Below, in pieces: positions 1-5,834 of a stretch of 8,254 nucleotides of DNA. Origin of the DNA: an uncultured Desulfomonile sp. (lineage in GTDB: Bacteria > Desulfobacterota > Desulfomonilia > Desulfomonilales > Desulfomonilaceae); contig CALDNG010000113.1 in the NCBI GenBank assembly GCA_937915285.1, forward strand, positions 1 through 8,254, written 5' to 3'. Position numbers and translations under genes: made by a program. Position 1 is the first letter of the stretch. Every line of letters begins with the position of its first letter. Under the pieces are notes generated by a model. The model saw only the letters and a program-made list of their open reading frames with translations, was not told the origin of the DNA and made no database searches.

Positions 1-374
1 CAAACCTCAAGCCAAAGAGGTTCTTCACTGGCCCCACGGATAATTACGGCGTCAAACCCTGTACTGGCTATTCTGTCACCGGCCTTACCACCAGAATAGG
101 ATTCAGCATAAAACCCGGTCTGAGGAGATTTGGTGTAAACCCCGTGTCTGCACGATCCCCATATAGCCGTTCCTGCCACTGGACCCGAGGCCACCACTAT
201 ATGGTTGTCCGGCCCAAGCGGGTCTACCCCCGCAGGGTTGTGGGTATTCAGCAAATAAGTCGCCAGTCCTTTACCTCCAAGGGTCTGGCAAAGCACGCTG
301 TCGGGTATGATCTTTATTTCGAAACTCTTCAGGGTAGCGTTGACCGATAAGACACTGTTATAGAAACCAAACAT
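1..374 (-). CDS. aor: Aldehyde:ferredoxin oxidoreductase, N-terminal part (cut by window edge)
   Basis: The minus strand is open from an ATG at 374 to the left edge and gives 124 residues of a protein whose family is usually about 600. The residues match the AOR N-terminal domain in order: a short beta-rich start (MFGFYN), GGKGLA at 33-38, DPLGPDN at 51-57, ASGPVAGT at 62-69, the R76 region, TKSPQTGFYAESYSGG at 81-96, and GFDAVIIRGASEEP at 106-119. In known members this domain binds the tungsten-bispterin cofactor; the Fe4S4 cysteines lie further along and are outside the window. The family oxidises aldehydes to carboxylic acids (or the reverse) with ferredoxin, in the cytoplasm of anaerobes. 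I chose 374 over the ATG at 380 because GGAGAG (386-381) lies 6 bases before 374 and directly abuts 380. The gene is divergent from sucC. The family call is strong; the substrate is unknown. Confidence 0.88.
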   Translation of the reverse strand, partial: MFGFYNSVLSVNATLKSFEIKIIPDSVLCQTLGGKGLATYLLNTHNPAGVDPLGPDNHIVVASGPVAGTAIWGSCRHGVYTKSPQTGFYAESYSGGKAGDRIASTGFDAVIIRGASEEPLWLEV

Positions 375-380
375 AGACAT

Positions 381-386
381 CTCTCC
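381..386 (-). promoter_or_regulatory. Ribosome binding site deciding the AOR start
   Basis: On the minus strand GGAGAG lies 6 bases upstream of the ATG at 374 and immediately next to an in-frame ATG at 380. Normal spacing therefore favours the internal ATG, giving MFGFY rather than MSMFGFY. AOR proteins commonly begin with a short Met-aromatic-Gly-type start, which agrees. Confidence 0.6.
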
Positions 387-757
387 ACGACAATACCGGA
401 TTTTGAACCGTTTAGGAGACCAGGGCCTGCTGTTTACGGAGCCCATGGTACAGGCAAATGCTCCGACCGCCGTTACATCGGCGTTGGCGATAGCTTAACC
501 GATATTTGCCAAATCGGGGAATTAAAGATCCGTGCATGACGTGGCCGGCCATTCTCGGCAATTACTGCCAAAAACCAGCCTGGCCCTCTGTTTGTCCATA
601 ATCCCAACTGTCTTCGAGGCCTTGATTTTGGTTTAATCCCCGGTTTTTCTAATCATATTACAGATTATTGATGGAGTTAACAATGCAACAAAGGGTTATC
701 GGAAAGTTATAGCCCAAACAATTTGAGCCACTTAACAAGATTGCCGAACACCAAGTT

Positions 758-789
758 TTGACTTGCAATGGCGCCAACAAGCTAGTAAT
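758..789 (+). promoter_or_regulatory. Possible sigma70-like promoter for sucC
   Basis: TTGACT at 758-763 is a good -35 match. TAGTAA/AGTAAT at 783-789 could be a -10 box, but the spacer is 19-20 bases, longer than ideal. A transcript from here would have a leader of roughly 110 bases before the sucC ATG. Low confidence; no alternative in the region looked clearly better. Confidence 0.3.
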
Positions 790-905
790 TTGAAAAAACT
801 CGAGAAGAGCCATCTAAGACCGGACCTTTTTTAAGTTTCCTGTATTTTCGGCTGATTGCAAGCCTGGAAAAATAATCCCAAATCTAGCCGGGGGACTAAG
901 AAGCG

Positions 906-2084
906 ATGAATCTGCACGAATACCAAGCCAAAGAGATCTTGGCCTCACGTGGAGCGCCTGTTCCAAGGGGCGCATTAGCCTACGATCCCCTGTCAGCCCT
1001 GGTGGCTGCAAGGAATCTTAAAACTGAGAAGGTCGTCCTTAAAGCCCAGATTCACTCGGGGGGTCGAGGTAAAGCAGGTGGAGTCAAGGTTCTTTCGATG
1101 AGCGATGACATAAGGTCTGCTGCGGCCTCGATACTGGGACAGACCCTGGTGACAAACCAGACCGGTCCTGAGGGAAAGATCGCGAACTGCCTTCTGGTAG
1201 AGGAAGCGCCGAGCATTGATTCCGAGATATATCTTGGAGTCGTCCTCGACAGGGCAAGCGGTATGGTCACCGTAATGGCTTCATCAGCGGGCGGGATGGA
1301 CATAGAGACGGTAGCCAGAGAATATCCCGACAGGATCTTTACCGTGCAGGCGCATCCGCTGCGGGGTCTTGCTCCTTTTCAGGCCAGGCAAGTGGCCTAC
1401 AATCTCTCTGACAAACCCGAAATTGCATCGCAGATCAGCAGAATAGTCACTATTCTTTACAACATTTTCGTTGGTTACGATTGCTCACTGGTCGAGATCA
1501 ACCCACTCATAATAAGTGGCGACAGGGTACTGGCGCTTGACGCAAAAATTAACCTCGACGACCATGCGTTGTTCAGGCATCCCGAGCTTGAAAAACTTCG
1601 TGACAGGTCGCAGGAGGATATTGTTGAATTATCGGCAAGGCAGGACGGTTTGAGCTACATCAGACTGGATGGCGACATCGGCTGCATAGTGAACGGCGCC
1701 GGCCTGGCCATGGCCACATTGGATCTGATATCACTCCATGGCGGAGCGCCGGCCAACTTCCTGGACGTCGGTGGTGGGGCGAGTGAACAGGTGGTCAGCG
1801 ACGCTATGAGCATACTGCTGGATGACGCACGTGTTAAGGTTGTTTTCATAAACATATTTGGCGGAATACTCAGGTGTGATGTTCTGGCCCGCGGCGTCAT
1901 AAAGGCGATAAAAAGCAGGGGTTTGGAACTGCCGGTGGTCGCCCGGATAGAGGGGACTAACATAGCCGAGGGTCTTGAGCTTTTCAAGTCATCCGGGCTA
2001 CCGATTGAAATCATACCCACTCTGGACGAGGCAGCCAGGCTTGTTGTACAAAAAGCCAGACATCTGTCATCCGCGGCATCATAG
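906..2084 (+). CDS. sucC: Succinyl-CoA synthetase (ADP-forming), beta subunit
   Basis: This is the beta subunit of cytoplasmic succinyl-CoA synthetase, which with the alpha subunit interconverts succinyl-CoA, ADP and phosphate with succinate, CoA and ATP. Its 392 residues fit the family (E. coli 388). The start MNLHEYQAKE is near-identical to known SucC. The ATP-grasp domain shows GGRGKAGGVKV from 52, EINPL at 197-201 (E197 and N199 match the metal/histidine-loop contacts) and D212. The C-terminal CoA-ligase domain shows VNGAGLAM at 262-269, FLDVGGGA at 285-292 and NIFGG at 316-320. The ATG is preceded by GGGGGA at 890-895, 10 bases away. sucD follows after 11 bases, so the subunits are co-transcribed. 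Malate-CoA ligase beta (MtkA) is a homologue and cannot be fully excluded, but no serine-cycle genes are present. Confidence 0.95.
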   Translation: MNLHEYQAKEILASRGAPVPRGALAYDPLSALVAARNLKTEKVVLKAQIHSGGRGKAGGVKVLSMSDDIRSAAASILGQTLVTNQTGPEGKIANCLLVEEAPSIDSEIYLGVVLDRASGMVTVMASSAGGMDIETVAREYPDRIFTVQAHPLRGLAPFQARQVAYNLSDKPEIASQISRIVTILYNIFVGYDCSLVEINPLIISGDRVLALDAKINLDDHALFRHPELEKLRDRSQEDIVELSARQDGLSYIRLDGDIGCIVNGAGLAMATLDLISLHGGAPANFLDVGGGASEQVVSDAMSILLDDARVKVVFINIFGGILRCDVLARGVIKAIKSRGLELPVVARIEGTNIAEGLELFKSSGLPIEIIPTLDEAARLVVQKARHLSSAAS

Positions 2085-2095
2085 GGGGTTAGAAC

Positions 2096-2974
2096 ATGGC
2101 CATTCTGGTAAACAGCGATTCTAGAGTAATCTGCCAGGGCATAACAGGGCGTAACGGAACTTTTCACAGTCTGGCCTGCAGGGACTATGGCACAAAAATG
2201 GTCGGAGGAGTAACCCCTGGGAAAAAAGGCGCTTCGGTGGATGGCATACCGGTATTCAACACGGTCAAGGAGGCCGTTAAGGAAACCGGGGCAAATGTTT
2301 CGCTGATATTCATCCCGGCGGCTCACGCCAAAGACCCTATACTGGAGGCTGTTGACGCTGGAATTCAGGTCATCGTGTGCATTACAGAAGGAATCCCACC
2401 GATTGACACGGCCTCGGCCCTATTCACCGTGAAAGCCGAGGGAAGACACTTGATCGGCCCCAACACACCTGGGATCATATCGCCAACAGACGCATGCAAG
2501 GTAGGCATTATGCCTGGCTACATCCATAAGCCTGGTCGGGTGGGGGTCATATCACGGTCCGGCACACTGACCTATGAGGTAGTAGACCAGCTAACCAAAG
2601 CCGGTGTCGGTCAGAGTTCATGCATGGGATTGGGCGGAGACCCTGTCGTGGGACTCAGTTTTGTCGATGTCCTCAAAATGTTCAACGATGATCCGGAAAC
2701 CGACGCTGTGGTGTTGATCGGAGAGATTGGCGGAACAGCCGAAGAACAGGCTGCTGATTACATCAAAAGCGACTTCAAAAAACCGGTAGTGGCATACGTG
2801 GCGGGCAGGCTGGCGCCCCCGGGAAAACGCATGGGGCATGCCGGAGCAATAATTTCGGGGGGGGCCGGAACCGCTCAGGGCAAAATAAAGGCCTTGTCGG
2901 ACGCAGGAGTGACTGTGGTGGAAAACCTTACCATGGTTGGAGTCGCCATGAGTAAGCTTTTGGAAGTCAAATAG
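2096..2974 (+). CDS. sucD: Succinyl-CoA synthetase (ADP-forming), alpha subunit
   Basis: This alpha subunit binds CoA and carries the phosphohistidine intermediate of succinyl-CoA synthetase. Its 292 residues are the usual length (E. coli 289). Visible signatures are [10 protein letters not shown] at 15-24 in the CoA-binding Rossmann fold, GPNTPGII at 121-128, SRSGTLTYE at 153-161, EIGG at 210-213, and the active-site segment RMGHAGAII, in which H248 is the phosphorylated histidine. A ribosome binding site AGGGGG at 2083-2088 overlaps the sucC stop codon and lies 7 bases before the ATG, which supports translational linkage with sucC. The next gene begins 36 bases on in the same direction, so the operon probably continues. 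All key residues are present. Confidence 0.96.
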   Translation: MAILVNSDSRVICQGITGRNGTFHSLACRDYGTKMVGGVTPGKKGASVDGIPVFNTVKEAVKETGANVSLIFIPAAHAKDPILEAVDAGIQVIVCITEGIPPIDTASALFTVKAEGRHLIGPNTPGIISPTDACKVGIMPGYIHKPGRVGVISRSGTLTYEVVDQLTKAGVGQSSCMGLGGDPVVGLSFVDVLKMFNDDPETDAVVLIGEIGGTAEEQAADYIKSDFKKPVVAYVAGRLAPPGKRMGHAGAIISGGAGTAQGKIKALSDAGVTVVENLTMVGVAMSKLLEVK

Positions 2975-3010
2975 GGTCGTTGTGACGAAAAAACACCGAG
3001 GGAGAAGCTT

Positions 3011-4564
3011 ATGACCGTGAACCTGGAGAAGTTTGAAGAGCTTGCGAAAAGGCTGGAAGAATCGGATCTTGCCGGTGGCGCGGACAAGATAGCAAAACAC
3101 CACAAAGCCGGGAAAATGACTGCCAGGGAAAGAGTCCTCGAAATCCTGGATGATGGGTCTTTCGAAGAAATAGATAAATTCGTCAGTCATCGTTGTCATG
3201 ATTTTGGCATGGAAAAGATTCACATTCCCGGTGAGGGTGTAGTCACAGGATTCGGCAGGATAAACGGCAGGGGTGTTTACATCTATGCCCAGGACTTTAC
3301 GGTTTTCGGAGGCAGCCTATCGTTCACGCATGCCCAGAAAATGTGCAAGGTCATGGACCTCGCCTATAGGAACGGATTCCCTCTAATCGGCATTAATGAC
3401 TCCGGTGGAGCGAGGATACAGGAAGGTGTTGAGAGTCTGGGAGGTTACGGGGAGGTCTTTTACCGTAATGTCCGGGCATCGGGAGTCATCCCACAGATAT
3501 CGGTCATCATGGGGCCCTGCGCCGGTGGCGCAGTTTACTCGCCTGCTGTAACAGACTTCATTTTCATGACTGAAAAGACTTCTTACATGTTCATTACCGG
3601 TCCACAGGTCATAAAACAGGTAACCAGTGAAGAAATAGATCCAGAGAGCCTCGGTGGCGCCAAGGTTCACGGCCGGGTTTCCGGTGTTTGTCATTTTCAT
3701 TACCCCTCAGAAAAGGAAACCCTCGAAGGCGTAAAGGAACTGCTTTCTTTCATACCCGACAGCAACAGGGTCAAACCACCGCTCGTTGAGACCAGTGATC
3801 CACACGACAGACTTGTACCCGAGCTTGATTCAGTCATTCCAGATAGTCCGCGTCGCCCTTATGATATGAAAAAACTCATAAGACCTGTTCTCGATGACAT
3901 GAAATTCTTCGAGACACACGCACATTTCGCCAAAAACCTCATCACAGGTTTTGGAAGATTAGCCGGCAAAACAATCGGGATTGTAGCGAACCAGCCAAAC
4001 TGGATGGCAGGTTGCCTGGACACTGAAGCCTCTGTGAAATGCGCCAGGTTCGTGAGGTTCTGTGACGCTTTTAACATTCCATTGTGGACCTTGCTGGACG
4101 TGCCCGGATATCTCCCGGGAACCCAGCAGGAACACGGTGGCATAATCAAACACGGCGCCAAGATACTTTACGCCTACGCGGAAGCTACCGTTCCAAAAGT
4201 TACCCTGATCACAAGAAAAGCCTATGGCGGAGCCTACGTCGTGATGTCGAGCAAACACCTAAGGGCCGACATCAACCTGGCCTATCCAACTGCGGAAATT
4301 GCAGTCATGGGGCCCGAAGGAGCCATCCAGATACTGTTCAGGAAAGAGATCGAGGAATCAGCGGATCCAGCTAAACGCAGGGCTGAACTCATAGAGGAAT
4401 ACATCGCCAAATTCGCCAGCCCTTACAGGGCCGCTCAACTCGGGTTTATCGACAGGGTGATTTATCCAAGAGATACGAGAGCCGTCCTCATAAAAGCTTT
4501 CGCCCAACTGGAAAACAAAAATGAGGAAAAACCCTTGAGGAGGCACGGCAATATTCCTTTGTAA
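3011..4564 (+). CDS. Propionyl-CoA carboxylase beta / methylmalonyl-CoA carboxyltransferase subunit
   Basis: This protein belongs to the biotin-dependent acyl-CoA carboxyltransferase family (PccB, MmdA, 12S transcarboxylase), which moves CO2 between carboxybiotin and propionyl-CoA/methylmalonyl-CoA. Its 517 residues are normal. The N half has QDFTVFGGS, NDSGGARIQEGV (129-140) and the oxyanion loop GPCAGGAVYSPA (168-179). The C half has DVPGYLPGTQQEHGG from 363, TRKAYGGAYVVMSSK from 401, PTAEIAVMG, and the family ending RRHGNIPL. GGAG at 3001-3004 lies 6 bases before the ATG. The gene follows sucD by 36 bases. No biotin carboxylase, biotin carrier or membrane decarboxylase subunit is in view, so I cannot tell an ATP-dependent carboxylase (pccB) from a sodium-pumping decarboxylase (mmdA) or transcarboxylase. 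I therefore give no symbol. Confidence 0.93.
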   Translation: MTVNLEKFEELAKRLEESDLAGGADKIAKHHKAGKMTARERVLEILDDGSFEEIDKFVSHRCHDFGMEKIHIPGEGVVTGFGRINGRGVYIYAQDFTVFGGSLSFTHAQKMCKVMDLAYRNGFPLIGINDSGGARIQEGVESLGGYGEVFYRNVRASGVIPQISVIMGPCAGGAVYSPAVTDFIFMTEKTSYMFITGPQVIKQVTSEEIDPESLGGAKVHGRVSGVCHFHYPSEKETLEGVKELLSFIPDSNRVKPPLVETSDPHDRLVPELDSVIPDSPRRPYDMKKLIRPVLDDMKFFETHAHFAKNLITGFGRLAGKTIGIVANQPNWMAGCLDTEASVKCARFVRFCDAFNIPLWTLLDVPGYLPGTQQEHGGIIKHGAKILYAYAEATVPKVTLITRKAYGGAYVVMSSKHLRADINLAYPTAEIAVMGPEGAIQILFRKEIEESADPAKRRAELIEEYIAKFASPYRAAQLGFIDRVIYPRDTRAVLIKAFAQLENKNEEKPLRRHGNIPL

Positions 4565-4589
4565 TCAAATCCTTGAGGCGGATCACCCC

Positions 4590-4619
4590 TCGACAAAGCA
4601 AATTGTTTTTGGATATACT
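4590..4619 (+). promoter_or_regulatory. Predicted sigma70-like promoter for the cobalamin-binding subunit gene
   Basis: TCGACA at 4590-4595 matches the -35 consensus at five of six bases, and TATACT at 4614-4619 matches the -10 consensus at five of six, with an 18-base spacer. It sits just after the carboxyltransferase stop and would start transcription near 4626, leaving a leader of about 108 bases before the ATG at 4734. It suggests the B12 subunit can be expressed apart from the upstream operon. Confidence 0.5.
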
Positions 4620-4625
4620 GCCTCT

Positions 4626-4640
4626 GGGCCATTCAGGCCC
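4626..4640 (+). other. Small leader hairpin downstream of the 4590 promoter
   Basis: GGGCC (4626-4630) and GGCCC (4636-4640) form a perfect 5-bp stem with a 5-base loop, followed by TTATTC rather than a T run. It lies at about the predicted transcription start, so it may protect the 5' end of the mRNA or act as a weak terminator of the upstream operon. I cannot decide between these. Confidence 0.35.
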
Positions 4641-4702
4641 TTATTCACAGTATCTCATAAATGCGCCCATTGAACCGATGGTAATTTCGATCTAAAAACC
4701 GA

Positions 4703-4717
4703 CCAGGTATCATCTGG
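4703..4717 (+). other. Hairpin just upstream of the mutase-subunit ribosome binding site
   Basis: CCAGGT (4703-4708) can pair with ATCTGG (4712-4717) with one G-T wobble and a 3-base loop. It ends four bases before the ribosome binding site AGAGG at 4722-4726, which is 7 bases from the ATG. Its position would let it influence translation, but it is short and could be chance. I do not see a conserved cobalamin riboswitch (B12 box) around it. Confidence 0.25.
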
Positions 4718-4733
4718 CAAAAGAGGTTTAATC

Positions 4734-5129
4734 ATGGAGAGAAAAATTAGGGTTGTAGTAGCCAAACCCGGACTGGACGGCCACGACCGAGGCGCCAAGG
4801 TCGTCGCCAGAGCCCTGCGTGACGCTGGAATGGAGGTCATATACACCGGTCTCAGACAGACACCAGAGGCTATTCTTCAAACCTGCATTCAGGAAGACGC
4901 TGATGTGCTCTGCCTAAGCTCACTTTCAGGTGCGCATGATTATCTTTTCCCAAAAGTCGGACAACTCTTCAGAGAGAAGGGTGTGGATGATGTGCTAATC
5001 CTTGGGGGCGGAATCATTCCGGAAGAAGACGTTCCAAACCTCAAGGCCAACGGAATTGAGGAAGTTTTTGGACCTGGCGCCAGAACGGAAGATATCGTGG
5101 AGTACATCAAAACCCATTTGAAGAAGTAG
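4734..5129 (+). CDS. Methylmalonyl-CoA mutase-type cobalamin-binding (small) subunit
   Basis: This 131-residue protein is a single B12-binding domain equal to the C-terminal part of methylmalonyl-CoA mutase, which interconverts methylmalonyl-CoA and succinyl-CoA. It shows [13 protein letters not shown] from 11 with the DxHxxG signature, H17 being the lower axial cobalt ligand. It also shows SSLSGAH at 62-68 (nucleotide-tail pocket) and GGGIIPEED at 91-99, in the order seen across the family. It must pair with a separate large catalytic subunit, which is not in this window. AGAGG lies 7 bases before the ATG. Its own predicted promoter and a strong terminator at 5164 suggest it can be made as a single-gene transcript. 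Small subunits of related mutases (isobutyryl-CoA, 2-hydroxyisobutyryl-CoA) look alike; the neighbouring sucCD and carboxyltransferase favour methylmalonyl-CoA. Confidence 0.9.
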   Translation: MERKIRVVVAKPGLDGHDRGAKVVARALRDAGMEVIYTGLRQTPEAILQTCIQEDADVLCLSSLSGAHDYLFPKVGQLFREKGVDDVLILGGGIIPEEDVPNLKANGIEEVFGPGARTEDIVEYIKTHLKK

Positions 5130-5163
5130 CAAGACGCGATTTTTACTCTCCTGGCTTCAATAT

Positions 5164-5190
5164 AAAAGCCCCCTCCGGGGGGCTTTTTTT
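5164..5190 (+). terminator. Strong intrinsic terminator after the mutase subunit gene
   Basis: A 10-bp stem (5164-5173 with 5178-5187: AAAAGCCCCC paired with GGGGGCTTTT) closes a TCCG loop and is followed by more T residues, giving a 7-T run at 5184-5190. It lies 34 bases after the stop codon. The A run on the left side could give some termination on the other strand too. Confidence 0.92.
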
Positions 5191-5367
5191 GTTTAGGCAC
5201 ATTGTTACAATATAAACAGCATGTTATATGTGTTTTAATTATTCATAACATTAGATATTTAGTTTTTATACCTAATTTTTAACTTGATTTTTTTATGACA
5301 ACTAATTAATAGAGAGCATCACATGATTAACACATTATTACAAGTAATATTATTAAGGAGATAAGGC
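5191..5367. promoter_or_regulatory. AT-rich intergenic stretch, probable promoter region of the small SAP-like gene
   Basis: This stretch is much richer in A and T than its surroundings. It contains weak promoter-like pairs, such as TTGATT near 5285 with TAATAG about 17 bases later. I cannot choose one, because low complexity makes chance matches likely. A 6-bp inverted repeat lies at its right end. No reading frame of note is present. Confidence 0.4.
5336..5349. repeat. Inverted repeat TATTAC-aa-GTAATA before the SAP-like gene
   Basis: A perfect 6-bp inverted repeat with a 2-base centre ends five bases before the ribosome binding site TAAGGAG (5354-5360). It would suit a dimeric repressor, but in such AT-rich DNA it could be chance. 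Confidence 0.35.
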
Positions 5368-5547
5368 ATGACAATAAAGCAGATTAGGATCATGGCAAAG
5401 GATGTCGGTGTCAAGAACATCACCAGGTATCCCAAGGAGAAGCTCATCAGGACTATTCAGCAGACCGAGGGGAACAGTCCGTGTTTCAGGGCCATCCTGG
5501 GATGTGGCGAGATTGGGTGCGCCTGGCGATCTGATTGCCAGAGCTAG
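5368..5547 (+). CDS. Small SAP/Rho-N-like protein with a four-cysteine tail
   Basis: A 59-residue protein starts at an ATG 7 bases after a very good ribosome binding site, TAAGGAG (5354-5360). Residues 1-35 fit a helix-extended-loop-helix of the SAP or Rho N-terminal type: MTIKQIRIMAKDVGVK, a short loop, then KEKLIRTIQQTEG. In known proteins this fold binds nucleic acid. The tail has C39 (PCF), C46, C51 and C57, with a CAWRSDC ending, which suggests a small metal site. I recall similar short proteins with the same layout in deltaproteobacterial genomes, usually annotated only as SAP domain-containing, with no known function. It stands alone between the terminator at 5164 and the panB promoter. 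It is short, but the signal and the pattern make it a real gene in my view. Confidence 0.8.
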   Translation: MTIKQIRIMAKDVGVKNITRYPKEKLIRTIQQTEGNSPCFRAILGCGEIGCAWRSDCQS

Positions 5548-5596
5548 GCGTGTGGTGGTGTTATAGACTCCTCGTTCCCTGTTTTTCATTTTCTCC

Positions 5597-5631
5597 GGGG
5601 TTGCGTCAACAATGTGTTTGAACGCAACCTC
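5597..5631. repeat. Inverted repeat downstream of the SAP-like gene
   Basis: GGTTGCGT (5599-5606) and ACGCAACC (5622-5629) form a perfect 8-bp stem, extendable outward by a G-T and a G-C pair. The 15-base interior can pair further (TCAA with TTGA, one bulge). There is no T run on either side, so it is at best a weak or factor-assisted terminator for the small gene 50 bases upstream. It may instead be a stabilising 3' structure. Confidence 0.45.
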
Positions 5632-5698
5632 CCTTACAATCCTGCCTGATTTTCACCCTAATACAGAATACTTTTTCGTGTTAGTCCGGCTCTTTGCA

Positions 5699-5726
5699 TT
5701 GAGATTGGACTGCTGATTCGGATAAT
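5699..5726 (+). promoter_or_regulatory. Predicted sigma70-like promoter for panB-panE
   Basis: TTGAGA (5699-5704) and GATAAT (5721-5726) are separated by 16 bases; the overlapping TAATAT gives an 18-base alternative. Transcription would begin about 100 bases before the panB ATG. Nothing else between the small gene and panB looks as good. Confidence 0.45.
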
Positions 5727-5834
5727 ATCTTTTTGCAGCCTGACAGATGAACCATAACCAATGGGGATTATGTGAGCAGACCCCACAACCTGTTCAAGAG
5801 GTGTGGGAGTAATTTTTTCACAGTAGGAGCAGAC

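Larger units (their letters stand above)
375..905. other. Divergent intergenic region without a supportable gene
   Basis: About 530 bases separate the divergent AOR and sucC starts. I see no reading frame in it that resembles a known protein. It holds small symmetric sequences: ATTTG-C-CAAAT at 504-514 and GGCA-attac-TGCC at 557-569. The word TGCCAAA occurs at 507-513 and again at 566-572. A weak sigma70-like element lies near 758-789. The AOR frame stays open upstream of its start back to a TAA near 490, but this stretch has no recognisable family similarity. Most likely the region carries two promoters and their control sites, possibly with remains of a decayed gene. Confidence 0.5.

Noticed and set aside
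144..350. Plus-strand open frame of 68 codons at the left end
   Set aside because: It lies antisense to the AOR coding region, which has clear family motifs; the plus frame resembles no protein.
412..537. Minus-strand 41-codon frame upstream of AOR
   Set aside because: Very basic, no ribosome binding site, no family likeness.
550..575. Sigma54-like GG...GC element
   Set aside because: The distance between GG and GC is 8 rather than 10 bases on the minus strand, so it does not fit; it is better described as a small inverted repeat.
683..712. Nine-codon leader peptide (ATG after GGAG) upstream of sucC
   Set aside because: It is far from sucC, has no run of regulatory codons and no attenuator-like structure beside it; chance is likely.
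1655..2326. Long minus-strand open frame (223 codons) across the sucC-sucD junction
   Set aside because: It is antisense to two certain genes and has no recognisable domain; it arises from their codon pattern.
2618..3223. Minus-strand open frame (201 codons) across sucD and the carboxyltransferase start
   Set aside because: Antisense to conserved coding sequence, Cys/His/Phe-rich without pattern, no supporting ribosome binding site noted.
4565..4733. Cobalamin riboswitch before the B12-binding subunit
   Set aside because: The leader is short and I find no B12-box-like sequence or multi-stem architecture.
5772..5834. 21-residue N-terminal extension of PanB from a GTG
   Set aside because: Residues are not family-like, while AGGAG 5 bases before the ATG at 5835 supports the shorter start.
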